A stretch of 8,504 nucleotides of DNA from JAGQOZ01 sp041399205. GTDB lineage: Bacteria > Planctomycetota > Planctomycetia > Pirellulales > Pirellulaceae. Where the stretch lies: NCBI GenBank assembly GCA_041399205.1, contig JAWKTK010000051.1:1-8504 (forward strand), given 5' to 3'. The notes under the pieces were generated by a model. That model searched no databases and was not told the origin of the DNA. It was given only the letters and a program-made list of their open reading frames with translations. Made by a program: the position numbers and the translations under genes. Below are positions 1 to 6,607 of the stretch, piece after piece (within the stretch, counting starts at the first letter, position 1; the number at the start of each line of letters is the position of its first letter).

Positions 1-112
1 TCCTTACGGCCGCGAGCCTGCGTAGTTCATCGTAAAGCACAGACATCAGTTCGTTCGAAGCAGTCTTATTGCCATTCGAAACCTCGGTAAGAAGCTTAGA
101 TATTTCATTCAT
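1..112 (-). CDS. ECF sigma factor (sigma-70 family), N-terminal fragment, cut by window edge
   Basis: Reading the minus strand from the ATG at 112-110 gives 37 codons that run off the window. The protein begins MNEISKLLTEVSNG and continues with ELMSVLYDELRRLAA. This matches the start of region 2 of the planctomycete-type ECF sigma factors, which open with an 'EITxLL...G....A...L...VYDELRRLA' pattern. Such proteins direct RNA polymerase to dedicated promoters, and in Planctomycetes several ECF groups are encoded beside Ser/Thr kinases. The start overlaps the kinase 1 stop codon (TGA at 107-105) by 8 nt, so translation is probably coupled. A second ATG lies directly upstream (115-113). An AGGA at 122-119 is 6 nt from the ATG at 112 and only 3 nt from the one at 115, so I prefer 112. 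The sigma gene lies downstream of its kinase, whereas I usually expect it upstream. Only the N-terminus is visible, so the exact ECF group cannot be set. Confidence 0.8.
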   Translation of the reverse strand, partial: MNEISKLLTEVSNGNKTASNELMSVLYDELRRLAAVR

Positions 113-2841
113 CATTAGTCCTGCCATGTGCAACTACGACCGGCAGCCGTCCTTCGTCAATTAGTTTTAAATAGGCTTTGGAAAACTCGGTGTGCCACAC
201 GCCGGATACTGGTGCGTCTGCCGCGATTTGAAGATGCCGTTTCGCGTCTTCGACATCTGCCGGCGTCTTGGCACTCCCAAGTTTCCACATGCCGACCGCA
301 TAGTGCGCGACCGAACTCTCGTATTTTGACGCGACAAACATATCAAGCAGACCGTTCGACGAAAGTTCGCCCGCATAAAACCTGGTGATCGGAACACTTT
401 GCCAATCTGTTGATGCTATCTCCTTGCCTTCAACGTCCCGAAGAAACTGACTTGCATAATTTTTGGTGAGTTCGGTGTCGCCGCTGAGCAACGAAATATC
501 CAGAAGCAGCCAGCGAAGGTGCACGTGTTGATATTGTTTTGAAAGCTCGGCCAATTTGGAAAGGCACTGCTCGTTACCGTCCAACACATCTGAGATCGCG
601 TCGGCAGCATTGGCAGCCAGCGAATCAGGAACAGCGGTCAAATACTCTTCCAAAGCGACTCTATTGGAGGCGGCCAGCAATTTGGCAACTTTGGCTTGGT
701 CGCCGCCCCACTCGTCTTCCCTTAGTTCTGCGTACAGTCGCTGATGCTGCTCTTTTTCCCCCAAGAAGTCATGCAAGGCTGCACGAAACACTTTTCCCAA
801 CGGATAGCGAGGAAACGCTTCCAGTTTCGTTGAACTGGATTTTGCACCGTCGACCAGATTCGCCAATTCCCCCTCAGAAAGCGGACGGTTAGAAATCGCC
901 GATGTTTCCAAGGCCACCAGATACGAATACAACGCAGCCCAATGGACATAGGCATTGTCAGGGTGAAGCCCCGTCGCTCGGTTAGCGTCTTTGCAGGCAC
1001 GCAGTGCGGTTTCAAGTTGTTTCGTCTTTTTCGCTCGAGATGCAAGCGACTTCGCTCGAAGTGCATACGCTGCGCCCCAATGCGGATTCCTGTCGACTAG
1101 TTCCTCAATTCGAACCAGCATAGAGTCGGGAACATCGATCACGGCGCCTAATGCTTGGCTCACCAATAACAACTCTCCGTCGTCGTTCGGGTATCCACGC
1201 TCGTCGATTCCGTCGGACAACGCTTTCCAAGTAAGATTCCAATTTGAAATGTCTCCGGCACTCACGTAAGCAAGCGTCATTGCTGCGAGCCAAGCTGGAT
1301 CATCTTCCCGATGTTGGATCTCTTTGAGGCGTGTAACAGCCTGAGGCGACTTGCCTGCGTAGATCATCGCTATTGTCTTGATCAACTCTGTTCGCCGGTT
1401 CAATTCTTCAGGGAATCGTGTCTTTCCCAATTCCAATTGACACCGTTCTTCGTCTCCGGCGAGTGCCGCAGCCAGCGCCTTGTCGAGCAATTCTTCGTAA
1501 TAATCTGCCAACGCGTTTTGCAACTTCTTTGTTGTCGCCTCCAATTCGCTCTGCTTCGTCGCAAGTCGTTGGTTGTGAACAAATATGGATGCAGTGCCCA
1601 GCAGAACTGCAAGAATGGCAATACTTGCAACGGTGACAGCAGGACGATTGCGTTTCACAAATTTCGAACATCTGTAAACGACGCTTGGTGGTCGAGCCTC
1701 GACCGGTTCTTCGGCCAAGAATCTCGTGACATCCGCAGCGAGTGCGCTTGCTGACTCGTATCTTCGTTTGCGATCTTTGTCGAGTGTCTTCAGTACGACC
1801 CAATCCAAATCGCCTCGAACAAATTGATTCAGACGTTTTTGATTCGTGCCACGTTGGTCTGCCACACCAGTGGCTTCCGCCCCACCGAGGCTGCTGATCT
1901 GCACGCTGGCAAGCAATGGCTCTTCTTCGCGAATGATCCGACATACTTCGTCCAATGCGGCTTGCTTCAATCGCTCGCGATCAAAGGGCAGATTCCCTGT
2001 CAAAAGCTCGTAAAGCAACACTCCCAGCGAGTACACATCGCTTCGGGTATCGACATCGACACCACTGAGCCTTGCCTGCTCCGGACTCATGTAGAGCGGC
2101 GTGCCAACCAAAGATTGGAAGCTGGTGTAGATAGTGCGGTCGGTGAGACTTCCGCCCAACGCTTTAGCCACGCCAAAGTCGATAACCTTGGGAATCTGAT
2201 GACCATCGATTTCCGTCACAAGAATATTGCTGGGTTTGAGGTCGCGATGGATAATGCCTTTCTGATGAGCGTGCTGAACTGCGTTGCAAACGATGGTGAA
2301 CAACTGGAGTCGCTCGCGAAGTGATAATTTCTGCCGGTCACAGTATTCGGTAATTGGTTCACCAGCGATCAATTCCATGACGAAGAATGGTCGGCCGTCC
2401 TTGGTGGTGCCGGCGTCCAACACCCTGGCGACATTGGGGTGATCCATGATCGCGAGGGCTTGACGTTCCGCCTCGAACCTCGCCAGCACCGCTTTGCTAT
2501 CCATGCCGGGCTTAATCAGCTTCAGCGCAACCTTGCGGCGGATAGGCTGATCTTGCTGCAACGAAAACGATGCCCATACCGCCTTCGCCGATCTGCTCCA
2601 GCAACTTGTATGGCCCGATCGAAGTTCCAATCAACGCCCCAGTGTGAAAATCTTCAGTGGCGTCGTCACTGGCGTTGAGAAACGTGCCTGCACCGAAGTG
2701 GGCAGCCAGCAGCCGTTCGAGTTGTACGCGCAATGGCTCGTCGTCACGACAAGCATCGGCCAGATACTCCCGCCGCTCTTGTTCCGATGGGATCGCAACC
2801 GCGGTTCCAAAGATTGATTCAAGTGACCTGTCACTAGACAT
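105..2841 (-). CDS. Membrane-anchored Hanks-type Ser/Thr protein kinase with TPR-like C-terminus (kinase 1), one frameshift
   Basis: A protein kinase that would phosphorylate Ser/Thr on protein partners, possibly the overlapping ECF sigma factor (inference). The start is the ATG at 2841-2839, with AGGAG at 2853-2849 seven nt upstream. Residues 1-70 are the short helical extension typical of planctomycete kinases. The glycine-rich loop IGEGGMG is at 84-90. After a frameshift (near 2556) the kinase continues with ATP-binding Lys in VALK (~107), the helix-C Glu (~125), HRDLKPSN (~198-205), DFG (~221-223), VGTPLYMSPE ending ~254, and GDLDWVVLKTLDK near the domain end. A hydrophobic segment at ~401-421 is the membrane anchor. 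About 490 further residues are helical and TPR-like (for example an ALRACKDANRATGLHPDNAY stretch), probably extracytoplasmic sensing or partner binding. All catalytic motifs are present. Rebuilt length is about 912 residues. Without the repair, the body is open from about 2630 to 105 but lacks the glycine-rich loop. The stop overlaps the sigma factor start. Confidence 0.85.
2553..2559 (-). other. Frameshift site in kinase 1
   Basis: Reading the minus strand, the frame from the ATG at 2841 is valid to the Ala codon GCA at 2559-2557 (residue 95). The conserved kinase sequence then continues in another frame from CAA at 2555-2553. The paralogue at 3054 reads MAEQTMPVRRKVALK over the same place. 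Kinase 1 would read VAEQDQPIRRKVALK if two bases were restored to the lone G at 2556 (making GAA). The best explanation is therefore a 2-nt loss inside the Glu codon. No classical slippery heptamer or stop-codon shift site is seen. Confidence 0.8.
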
Positions 2842-2853
2842 TTTGGGGCTCCT

Positions 2854-2892
2854 GATTTTGCATTTAACCAAACAGAATTCAATGCGAAAATC
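2854..2892 (-). repeat. Inverted repeat next to the kinase 1 ribosome-binding site
   Basis: GATTTTGCATT (2854-2864) is matched by AATGCGAAAATC (2881-2892), which is its reverse complement with one extra G. In the kinase 1 transcript this would form an 11-bp stem with one bulge and a 16-nt loop, ending right at the AGGAG ribosome-binding site (2853-2849). It could be a transcription-factor operator or an mRNA hairpin that tunes initiation. The sequence shows the dyad; the function is inferred. Confidence 0.45.
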
Positions 2893-2943
2893 CGCAGCCC
2901 GATAGCTCAGGCAAAAAACTGAGAATCTGCCAGAATTTCCAAC

Positions 2944-2977
2944 GAAAAACGCTATTCCGCAAGAATATTGGTTTTTC
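2944..2977. repeat. Nested inverted repeat in the divergent promoter region
   Basis: GAAAAAC (2944-2950) and GTTTTTC (2971-2977) are perfect 7-bp complements. Inside them TATTC and GAATA form a second 5-bp arm around CGCAA. Total span is 34 bp, centred about 94 bp before the kinase 2 start and about 119 bp before the kinase 1 start. This is a plausible operator for a dimeric regulator serving both genes, but AT-rich sequence yields some dyads by chance. Confidence 0.35.
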
Positions 2978-3053
2978 ATGATCAAATCGTGTGATCTTTT
3001 ACGCATCAATTTGAAAAGGGCTGCTTTTCCGATTCAACGCTGGAGCGAAGACG

Positions 3054-4109
3054 ATGCTGAATTTAAAGGACAAAAACAGAATCGAATCGATATTTCTGGA
3101 AGCGGTTGCATTACAGGGGAAAACTCGCAGCGAATTCGTCAAAAAAGCTTGCAACGGTAACCGGCAGATTCGATTGGAAGTCGAACGACTGCTCCGCGCC
3201 GATGATGATGCTGATAGCTTGTTGGATCGACCAATTCATGGCGAATTAGGTTCGGAATTCGATTCGAAGCGTACCGCGGAGCCCATGGAGGGATCGCATG
3301 TCGGTCCGTTCAAACTGCTGCAGAAGATTGGCGAGGGTGGATTCGGTGTCGTCTACATGGCCGAACAAACGATGCCTGTGCGACGCAAGGTTGCTCTCAA
3401 GATCGTGAAGCTTGGCATGAATTCGAAGGAAGTTGTGGCCAGGTTTGAAGCAGAACGCCAAGCGATGGCGATGATGGATCATCCAAATATTGCCAAGGTG
3501 TTGGACGCGGGGACGACCGATTCTGGCCGGCCTTATTTCGCGATGGAACTGGTGAAGGGCGTTTCGATCACGGACTTCTGTGACGAAAACAATTTGCCCA
3601 TGAACCAGCGGTTACGACTATTCCAGCAAGTTTGTCGCGCCGTTCAGCACGCTCATCAGAAGGGCATCATTCATCGCGACATCAAGCCGTCTAACGTGAT
3701 GGTCACGCTTCACGACGGCGAGCCCGTTCCCAAAGTCATCGACTTCGGCGTAGCGAAAGCGCTCAGCCAACACCTCACCGAGAAAACGCTTTTTACTCGC
3801 TACGGCCAGATCGTGGGGACTCCACAATATATGAGTCCCGAACAAGCAGAGATGAGCGGCCTGGACGTGGATACGCGGAGCGACATTTATTCGCTGGGTG
3901 TCTTGCTTTACGAACTGCTGACAGGAATGACGCCGTTTGACGCACAAACGCTCCGCAGTGCCGGCTACGACGCCATGCGAAAAATGATTCGTGAAAGCGA
4001 ACCGCCCAAGCCTTCGACCAAATATCGTACGCTGGACAACGAGTCCGCGACGTGCATTGCCGCGCCGATCGACAATTCCGGCAACACTTTCCAAGACGAT
4101 TGTCGGTGA
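3054..4109 (+). CDS. Kinase 2, N-terminal part: Hanks-type Ser/Thr kinase domain, intact motifs
   Basis: An ATG with GGAG eight nt upstream (3042-3045) opens a 351-codon frame. Residues 1-85 are the N-terminal extension (MLNLKDKNRIESIF...), which resembles kinase 1. The kinase domain follows: IGEGGFGVV at 92-100, VALK with the catalytic Lys at 116, helix-C Glu at 134, HRDIKPSN at 207-214, DFG at 230-232, VGTPQYMSPE ending at 263, and DTRSDIYSLGVLLYELLTG at 273-291. These are the residues needed for ATP binding and phosphotransfer. True kinase sequence stops at about residue 337 (4064). The last 14 residues before the stop at 4107-4109 are out-of-frame, because two bases appear to be missing at 4065. 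The product as encoded lacks the last helices of the kinase domain and the membrane anchor, so it may be unstable. It is paralogous and divergently oriented to kinase 1. Confidence 0.85.
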   Translation: MLNLKDKNRIESIFLEAVALQGKTRSEFVKKACNGNRQIRLEVERLLRADDDADSLLDRPIHGELGSEFDSKRTAEPMEGSHVGPFKLLQKIGEGGFGVVYMAEQTMPVRRKVALKIVKLGMNSKEVVARFEAERQAMAMMDHPNIAKVLDAGTTDSGRPYFAMELVKGVSITDFCDENNLPMNQRLRLFQQVCRAVQHAHQKGIIHRDIKPSNVMVTLHDGEPVPKVIDFGVAKALSQHLTEKTLFTRYGQIVGTPQYMSPEQAEMSGLDVDTRSDIYSLGVLLYELLTGMTPFDAQTLRSAGYDAMRKMIRESEPPKPSTKYRTLDNESATCIAAPIDNSGNTFQDDCR

Positions 4110-4156
4110 CTTGGATTGGATCGTCATGAAGACGCTCGATAAGAACCGCAACCGGG

Positions 4157-4495
4157 CGCTACGATTCGGCGAATGGATTATTAAGCGATATTGATCGGTA
4201 TCTCAACGGCGATCCAGTGGAAGCAGGACCGCCAACCTTTCGATATTTGTTTACAAAACTCTACCAGCGAAACAAAGCCGCCTTCTTAACAACAGCGGCG
4301 ATCGCCTGTTTGCTGCTGATCGCGACCGGCATCAGCACGACGGCGTGGCTTGATGCGGCTGCTCAACGAGACGTCGCGAACGCTGCGGTTGGCGAGCTGA
4401 CAGAAAAGCAAGCGGAGCTAGAAGCACAAAAGAAGGAATCCGACATTCAAGCTCAGAATGCAAAGGCAGCCGCCGCAAACCAGAAGCACGCTTGA
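4157..4495 (+). CDS. Kinase 2, middle fragment: juxtamembrane segment, membrane anchor and coiled-coil start
   Basis: The frame starting at 4157 reads RYDSANGLLSDIDRYLNGDPVEAGPPT, matching the RYESASALAADVTRFLAEEPVEARPPS stretch that follows the kinase domain in kinase 1 (shown here only as motif correspondence). A hydrophobic segment, AAFLTTAAIACLLLIATG, at about 4277-4330 is the single membrane anchor. It is followed by an Ala/Glu/Lys/Gln-rich stretch likely to form a coiled coil. The frame ends at TGA 4493-4495, and the coding sense continues in the next frame from GAC at 4494. Upstream, GDLDWIVMKTLDKNRNR is read in yet another frame (4066-4155). There is no start codon of its own with a good ribosome-binding site (a GTG at 4217 has none), so this is a fragment and not a separate gene. 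Confidence 0.7.
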   Translation, partial: RYDSANGLLSDIDRYLNGDPVEAGPPTFRYLFTKLYQRNKAAFLTTAAIACLLLIATGISTTAWLDAAAQRDVANAAVGELTEKQAELEAQKKESDIQAQNAKAAAANQKHA

Positions 4496-4599
4496 CGTAC
4501 TGACAACGATGCTGGCCCAAGCGACACCCGACCCAAGACTGGGAACTGAAGTCAAGGTCAGTGACTTCCTGAGGCATTCGCTAATCAGCTGAAATCGCA

Positions 4600-6384
4600 C
4601 CGCTGGCTGATGCAAAGGTTGAAATCGAAGTTCGTACGACTCTAGCCAAATCATTTAAGAGTTTTTCCGAATTCGCCAAGGCGGACGCACAGATGGAAGC
4701 CGTGGAAAAACTGGGGCGAACAATATATGCGAACAATGACACCGATCTGGCAACATTTCTGTACGAAACAGGACGCACCGGTACCAAGAATCAGGAAGAC
4801 CTGCTGCAGGAATCGCTCCGCCTGCTCAAGGGCGACAAAAGCCAAACGCTGTTGCAAGTCGATATCTGGACGCGGCTTGGTTTGCTGGTAATGCTGAATC
4901 CCGATCTAGCAGAAAAGCGTTTTCGAACAGCGATTGAATTGGCCGAATCGCTGGATGATTCGCAGCGAGCACTCGTATCGGACCTTCCAGAACGCGGGCT
5001 CGCTACGATCCTGAATGACCAGGACCTGATCGACGAAGCATTGATTCAGGCCAAGTCGGCAATCGAACTGGCTAGGCGTCTGAAGCATGACGAAGAGCTT
5101 GTTCTCCTTCTCTGCGACTTGAGCAACATTTATTGGAATCTACTCGACGAAGAACGTGCCATCGAAACGGCAGACGAAGCGGTCAAGATTGCATCAACAA
5201 ATGGCGAGGTCGAAAACCAACTTAAGGCATGGAACCATCGGCTCGAGTTAGAACAGCGCAGACCGCGGTACAACATGAGTTTGCAGCGCGAACTTGTAAC
5301 GCGAGCCATGTCATTCGTCAAAGAAAACTGGCCCGTGCTTCACCGAAACCATGGTGGCCCATTGGCACAAGTGCTGGGCACGAGCAGGGCATTTCTTTGG
5401 ACCGCAGGTGCCACCGATGAAGCAGACAAGATCACTCAGCGCAGCGCGCTGCTGTCAGCTTACTTACAGGCATCGGTGGACCGTAACACGGCGTGGAACC
5501 TGCGATGGCATGGCGACATTGAACGATCCATCGAGTATTACGATCGAGCGAATCGAACCATTCAAAAAGGTGGCGGCTATTGGGGGTTCATTTCGTGCGG
5601 ACGTGCATACGAATCGGTTCGAGATTTCGAATCTCAACTGAAGCAACTTCAAAAAGCTGTGGAGATTGGAAATGATGATGTGGAGCCGTGGACAAGTATG
5701 TCGCTTGATTTCGCGATTGCGTCTACGCTGCGTCGACTCGGAAAAAATGACGAAGCGCGAAAGGTCTTCGAAGAACTAGCCATTGAAATGCGCAATCATT
5801 CGCTGCGTCTTTGGGGTGAAGCCACCGCCTCGGCCTATCTGTTTTGGGTCGAGATGTCGGAAGCCCAAGACAAATTCGTTGACGAATCTTCTGGCTCATT
5901 CTACGACCAAGCACTTCAACAACTCGACGACGACATGCCAGTTTGGCCAACGGGACGCGTATACACCCATGCCGTACTTGGAATGATTGCAGAGCGGAAG
6001 GGCGACTTAAACATGGCAACCGAACGTTTCATCAAAGCGAACGGGGAACGCCCTGGCACGTTTGCACAAATTCATACCGAATGGGTTACGGACCATCTGG
6101 TCGAACTGCTCGTCAACGCCAATCGGCTTGACGAATGCGAGCGAATCCTGAGGGACGACATCACACGTCGCGACGCACAGGTGACGCCCATTCATCCGGA
6201 ACGCGCCTTCGTCCGTCTGCGACTAGTCCAATTCTTGGTCGATCACAAACGCGACACCACGGGAGCCGCAGCATGGTTGGCTGAAGCCAAGAAAATCTAC
6301 GAATACCACGCCAACGTCCTTCCTCAGGCCGAAATCGATAAGCTCAGCGAACTCGAACAAGCCGTTGCATCGACCGAACGCTAA
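4600..6384 (+). CDS. Kinase 2, C-terminal part: TPR-like helical repeat region
   Basis: About 594 uninterrupted codons, with the first in-frame ATG at 4693. The sequence is entirely helical in character, with TPR-like pairs such as DLAEKRFRTAIELAESL, DEERAIETADEAVKIAS, DIERSIEYYDRANRTIQKG and KNDEARKVFEELAIEM. There is no signal peptide and no transmembrane segment. In the family this region sits on the far side of the membrane from the kinase and is thought to bind partners or ligands. The ATG at 4693 has no clear Shine-Dalgarno sequence, and in-frame conserved sequence (VEIEVRTTLAKSFKSFSEFA) continues upstream of it. I therefore take this as the broken-off end of kinase 2 and not an independent TPR protein. 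An automatic annotation would probably call it as a separate hypothetical protein from 4693. Confidence 0.75.
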   Translation, partial: PLADAKVEIEVRTTLAKSFKSFSEFAKADAQMEAVEKLGRTIYANNDTDLATFLYETGRTGTKNQEDLLQESLRLLKGDKSQTLLQVDIWTRLGLLVMLNPDLAEKRFRTAIELAESLDDSQRALVSDLPERGLATILNDQDLIDEALIQAKSAIELARRLKHDEELVLLLCDLSNIYWNLLDEERAIETADEAVKIASTNGEVENQLKAWNHRLELEQRRPRYNMSLQRELVTRAMSFVKENWPVLHRNHGGPLAQVLGTSRAFLWTAGATDEADKITQRSALLSAYLQASVDRNTAWNLRWHGDIERSIEYYDRANRTIQKGGGYWGFISCGRAYESVRDFESQLKQLQKAVEIGNDDVEPWTSMSLDFAIASTLRRLGKNDEARKVFEELAIEMRNHSLRLWGEATASAYLFWVEMSEAQDKFVDESSGSFYDQALQQLDDDMPVWPTGRVYTHAVLGMIAERKGDLNMATERFIKANGERPGTFAQIHTEWVTDHLVELLVNANRLDECERILRDDITRRDAQVTPIHPERAFVRLRLVQFLVDHKRDTTGAAAWLAEAKKIYEYHANVLPQAEIDKLSELEQAVASTER

Positions 6385-6390
6385 TTCGCA

Positions 6391-6540
6391 GCAGTTATCC
6401 CCAGCCGCTTGAAGCGCCGATGATTAGAACCCATCTATTAGGACGGATGTAATTTCGAACCCAGCCGTTTGGACAGATGCAAGTTTGAACCCATCTATTA
6501 GGACAGATGTAAGTTCCGACCCAGCCGTTTGGGCGCTAGC
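6391..6540. repeat. Tandem array of five 30-bp units in alternating A/B forms
   Basis: With a strict 30-bp register, units at 6421, 6451, 6481 and 6511 share a GAACCCA...TT.GGAC.GATG core. A more diverged unit lies at 6391. Units at 6421 and 6481 carry CCATCTATTAGGAC, while those at 6391, 6451 and 6511 carry CCAGCCGTTTGG or a variant, so the array has a 60-bp higher-order period. Units are contiguous with no spacers, which rules out CRISPR. The last unit doubles as the left arm of the hairpin at 6516-6597. The array starts only 6 bp after the kinase 2 stop. Confidence 0.8.
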
Positions 6541-6607
6541 CCCGGACTTTTCATCAACCGCGGTCCGGGCAGCGCCCAAACGGCTGGGGTTTGTCGGGCT
6601 GTTTTTT
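6516..6607 (+). terminator. Long hairpin with T tract, likely terminator after kinase 2; REP-like palindrome
   Basis: The left arm 6520-6547 begins CCCAGCCGTTTGGGCGCT and the right arm 6563-6588 is its complement over 18 perfect bp. A further 8 bp (GCCC, GGAC) pair with two single-base bulges, leaving a 15-nt loop (6548-6562). CCGAC (6516-6520) and GTCGG (6593-6597) can extend the base of the stem. Four bases later comes T6 (6602-6607). On the plus strand this has the shape of an intrinsic terminator for the kinase 2 transcript, although it is unusually long. The GC-rich palindrome also resembles repeated intergenic elements that I associate with Rhodopirellula-type genomes. That link is from memory and unchecked. 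Confidence 0.55.

Larger units (their letters stand above)
2842..3053. promoter_or_regulatory. Divergent control region between the two kinase genes
   Basis: These 212 bases separate the start codons of the two divergent kinases and are clearly AT-richer than the genes. They must hold both promoters, but I find no convincing -35/-10 pair on either strand. They contain several dyads: 2854-2864 with 2881-2892; CTCAG 2906-2910 with CTGAG 2919-2923; GAAAAAC 2944-2950 with GTTTTTC 2971-2977, with TATTC/GAATA nested inside; and GATCA 2980-2984 with TGATC 2992-2996. Ribosome-binding sites lie at both edges: AGGAG at 2853-2849 on the minus strand, and GGAG at 3042-3045 eight nt before the plus-strand ATG. 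Confidence 0.6.
3054..6384 (+). pseudogene. Kinase 2: full extent of a frameshifted membrane-anchored Ser/Thr kinase with TPR-like C-terminus
   Basis: This entry ties together pieces in different frames that clearly belong to one gene. The order is kinase domain (3054-4064), end of kinase domain GDLDWIVMKTLDKNRNR (4066-4155), juxtamembrane and membrane anchor (4157-4492), a linker running DVLTTMLAQATPDP to VSDFL (4494-4570), a short piece EAFANQLKS (4571-4597), and the TPR-like region (4600-6384). Repairing the breaks gives about 1,110 residues with the same architecture as kinase 1. Breaks lie at about 4065 (2-nt loss, by alignment to kinase 1), 4156 (extra G in CGGG), 4493, 4570 and 4599. 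The last two could instead be one event. The protein sequence between breaks is well conserved, so the damage is recent or the assembly is wrong. As written, no full-length product can be made. Confidence 0.75.

Noticed and set aside
1311..1944. Open frames on both strands inside kinase 1 (for example 1311-1754 plus, 1408-1944 minus)
   Set aside because: They overlap well-conserved kinase and TPR-like coding sequence, have low-complexity or Arg/Cys-rich composition, and lack recognisable domains or ribosome-binding sites.
2550..2562. Programmed ribosomal frameshift in kinase 1
   Set aside because: No slippery heptamer, no in-frame stop at the shift point and no evident stimulatory structure. 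The paralogue shows a plain GAA codon at that place, so a 2-nt deletion is simpler.
2980..2996. CRP/FNR-type binding site at the GATCA...TGATC dyad
   Set aside because: Only a TGTGA half-site is present and the spacing does not fit the consensus palindrome, so it is kept only as an unnamed dyad.
2842..3009. Extending kinase 1 upstream to an ATG at 3009
   Set aside because: The frame is open, but the extra residues are unlike the family and cross the AT-rich region with dyads. The ATG at 2841 has AGGAG at 7 nt and gives the usual N-terminus.
3618..4151. 177-codon minus-strand frame opposite the kinase 2 domain
   Set aside because: It is the antisense shadow of a conserved kinase domain. A matching antisense frame occurs opposite the same motifs in kinase 1 (1824-2324), as expected from codon bias.
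4693..6384. Independent TPR protein gene starting at ATG 4693
   Set aside because: There is no clear ribosome-binding site. Family-like sequence continues in frame upstream to about 4600 and then in shifted frames back to the kinase domain.
6391..6540. CRISPR array
   Set aside because: The 30-bp units are contiguous with no spacers between them, and no cas genes are present.
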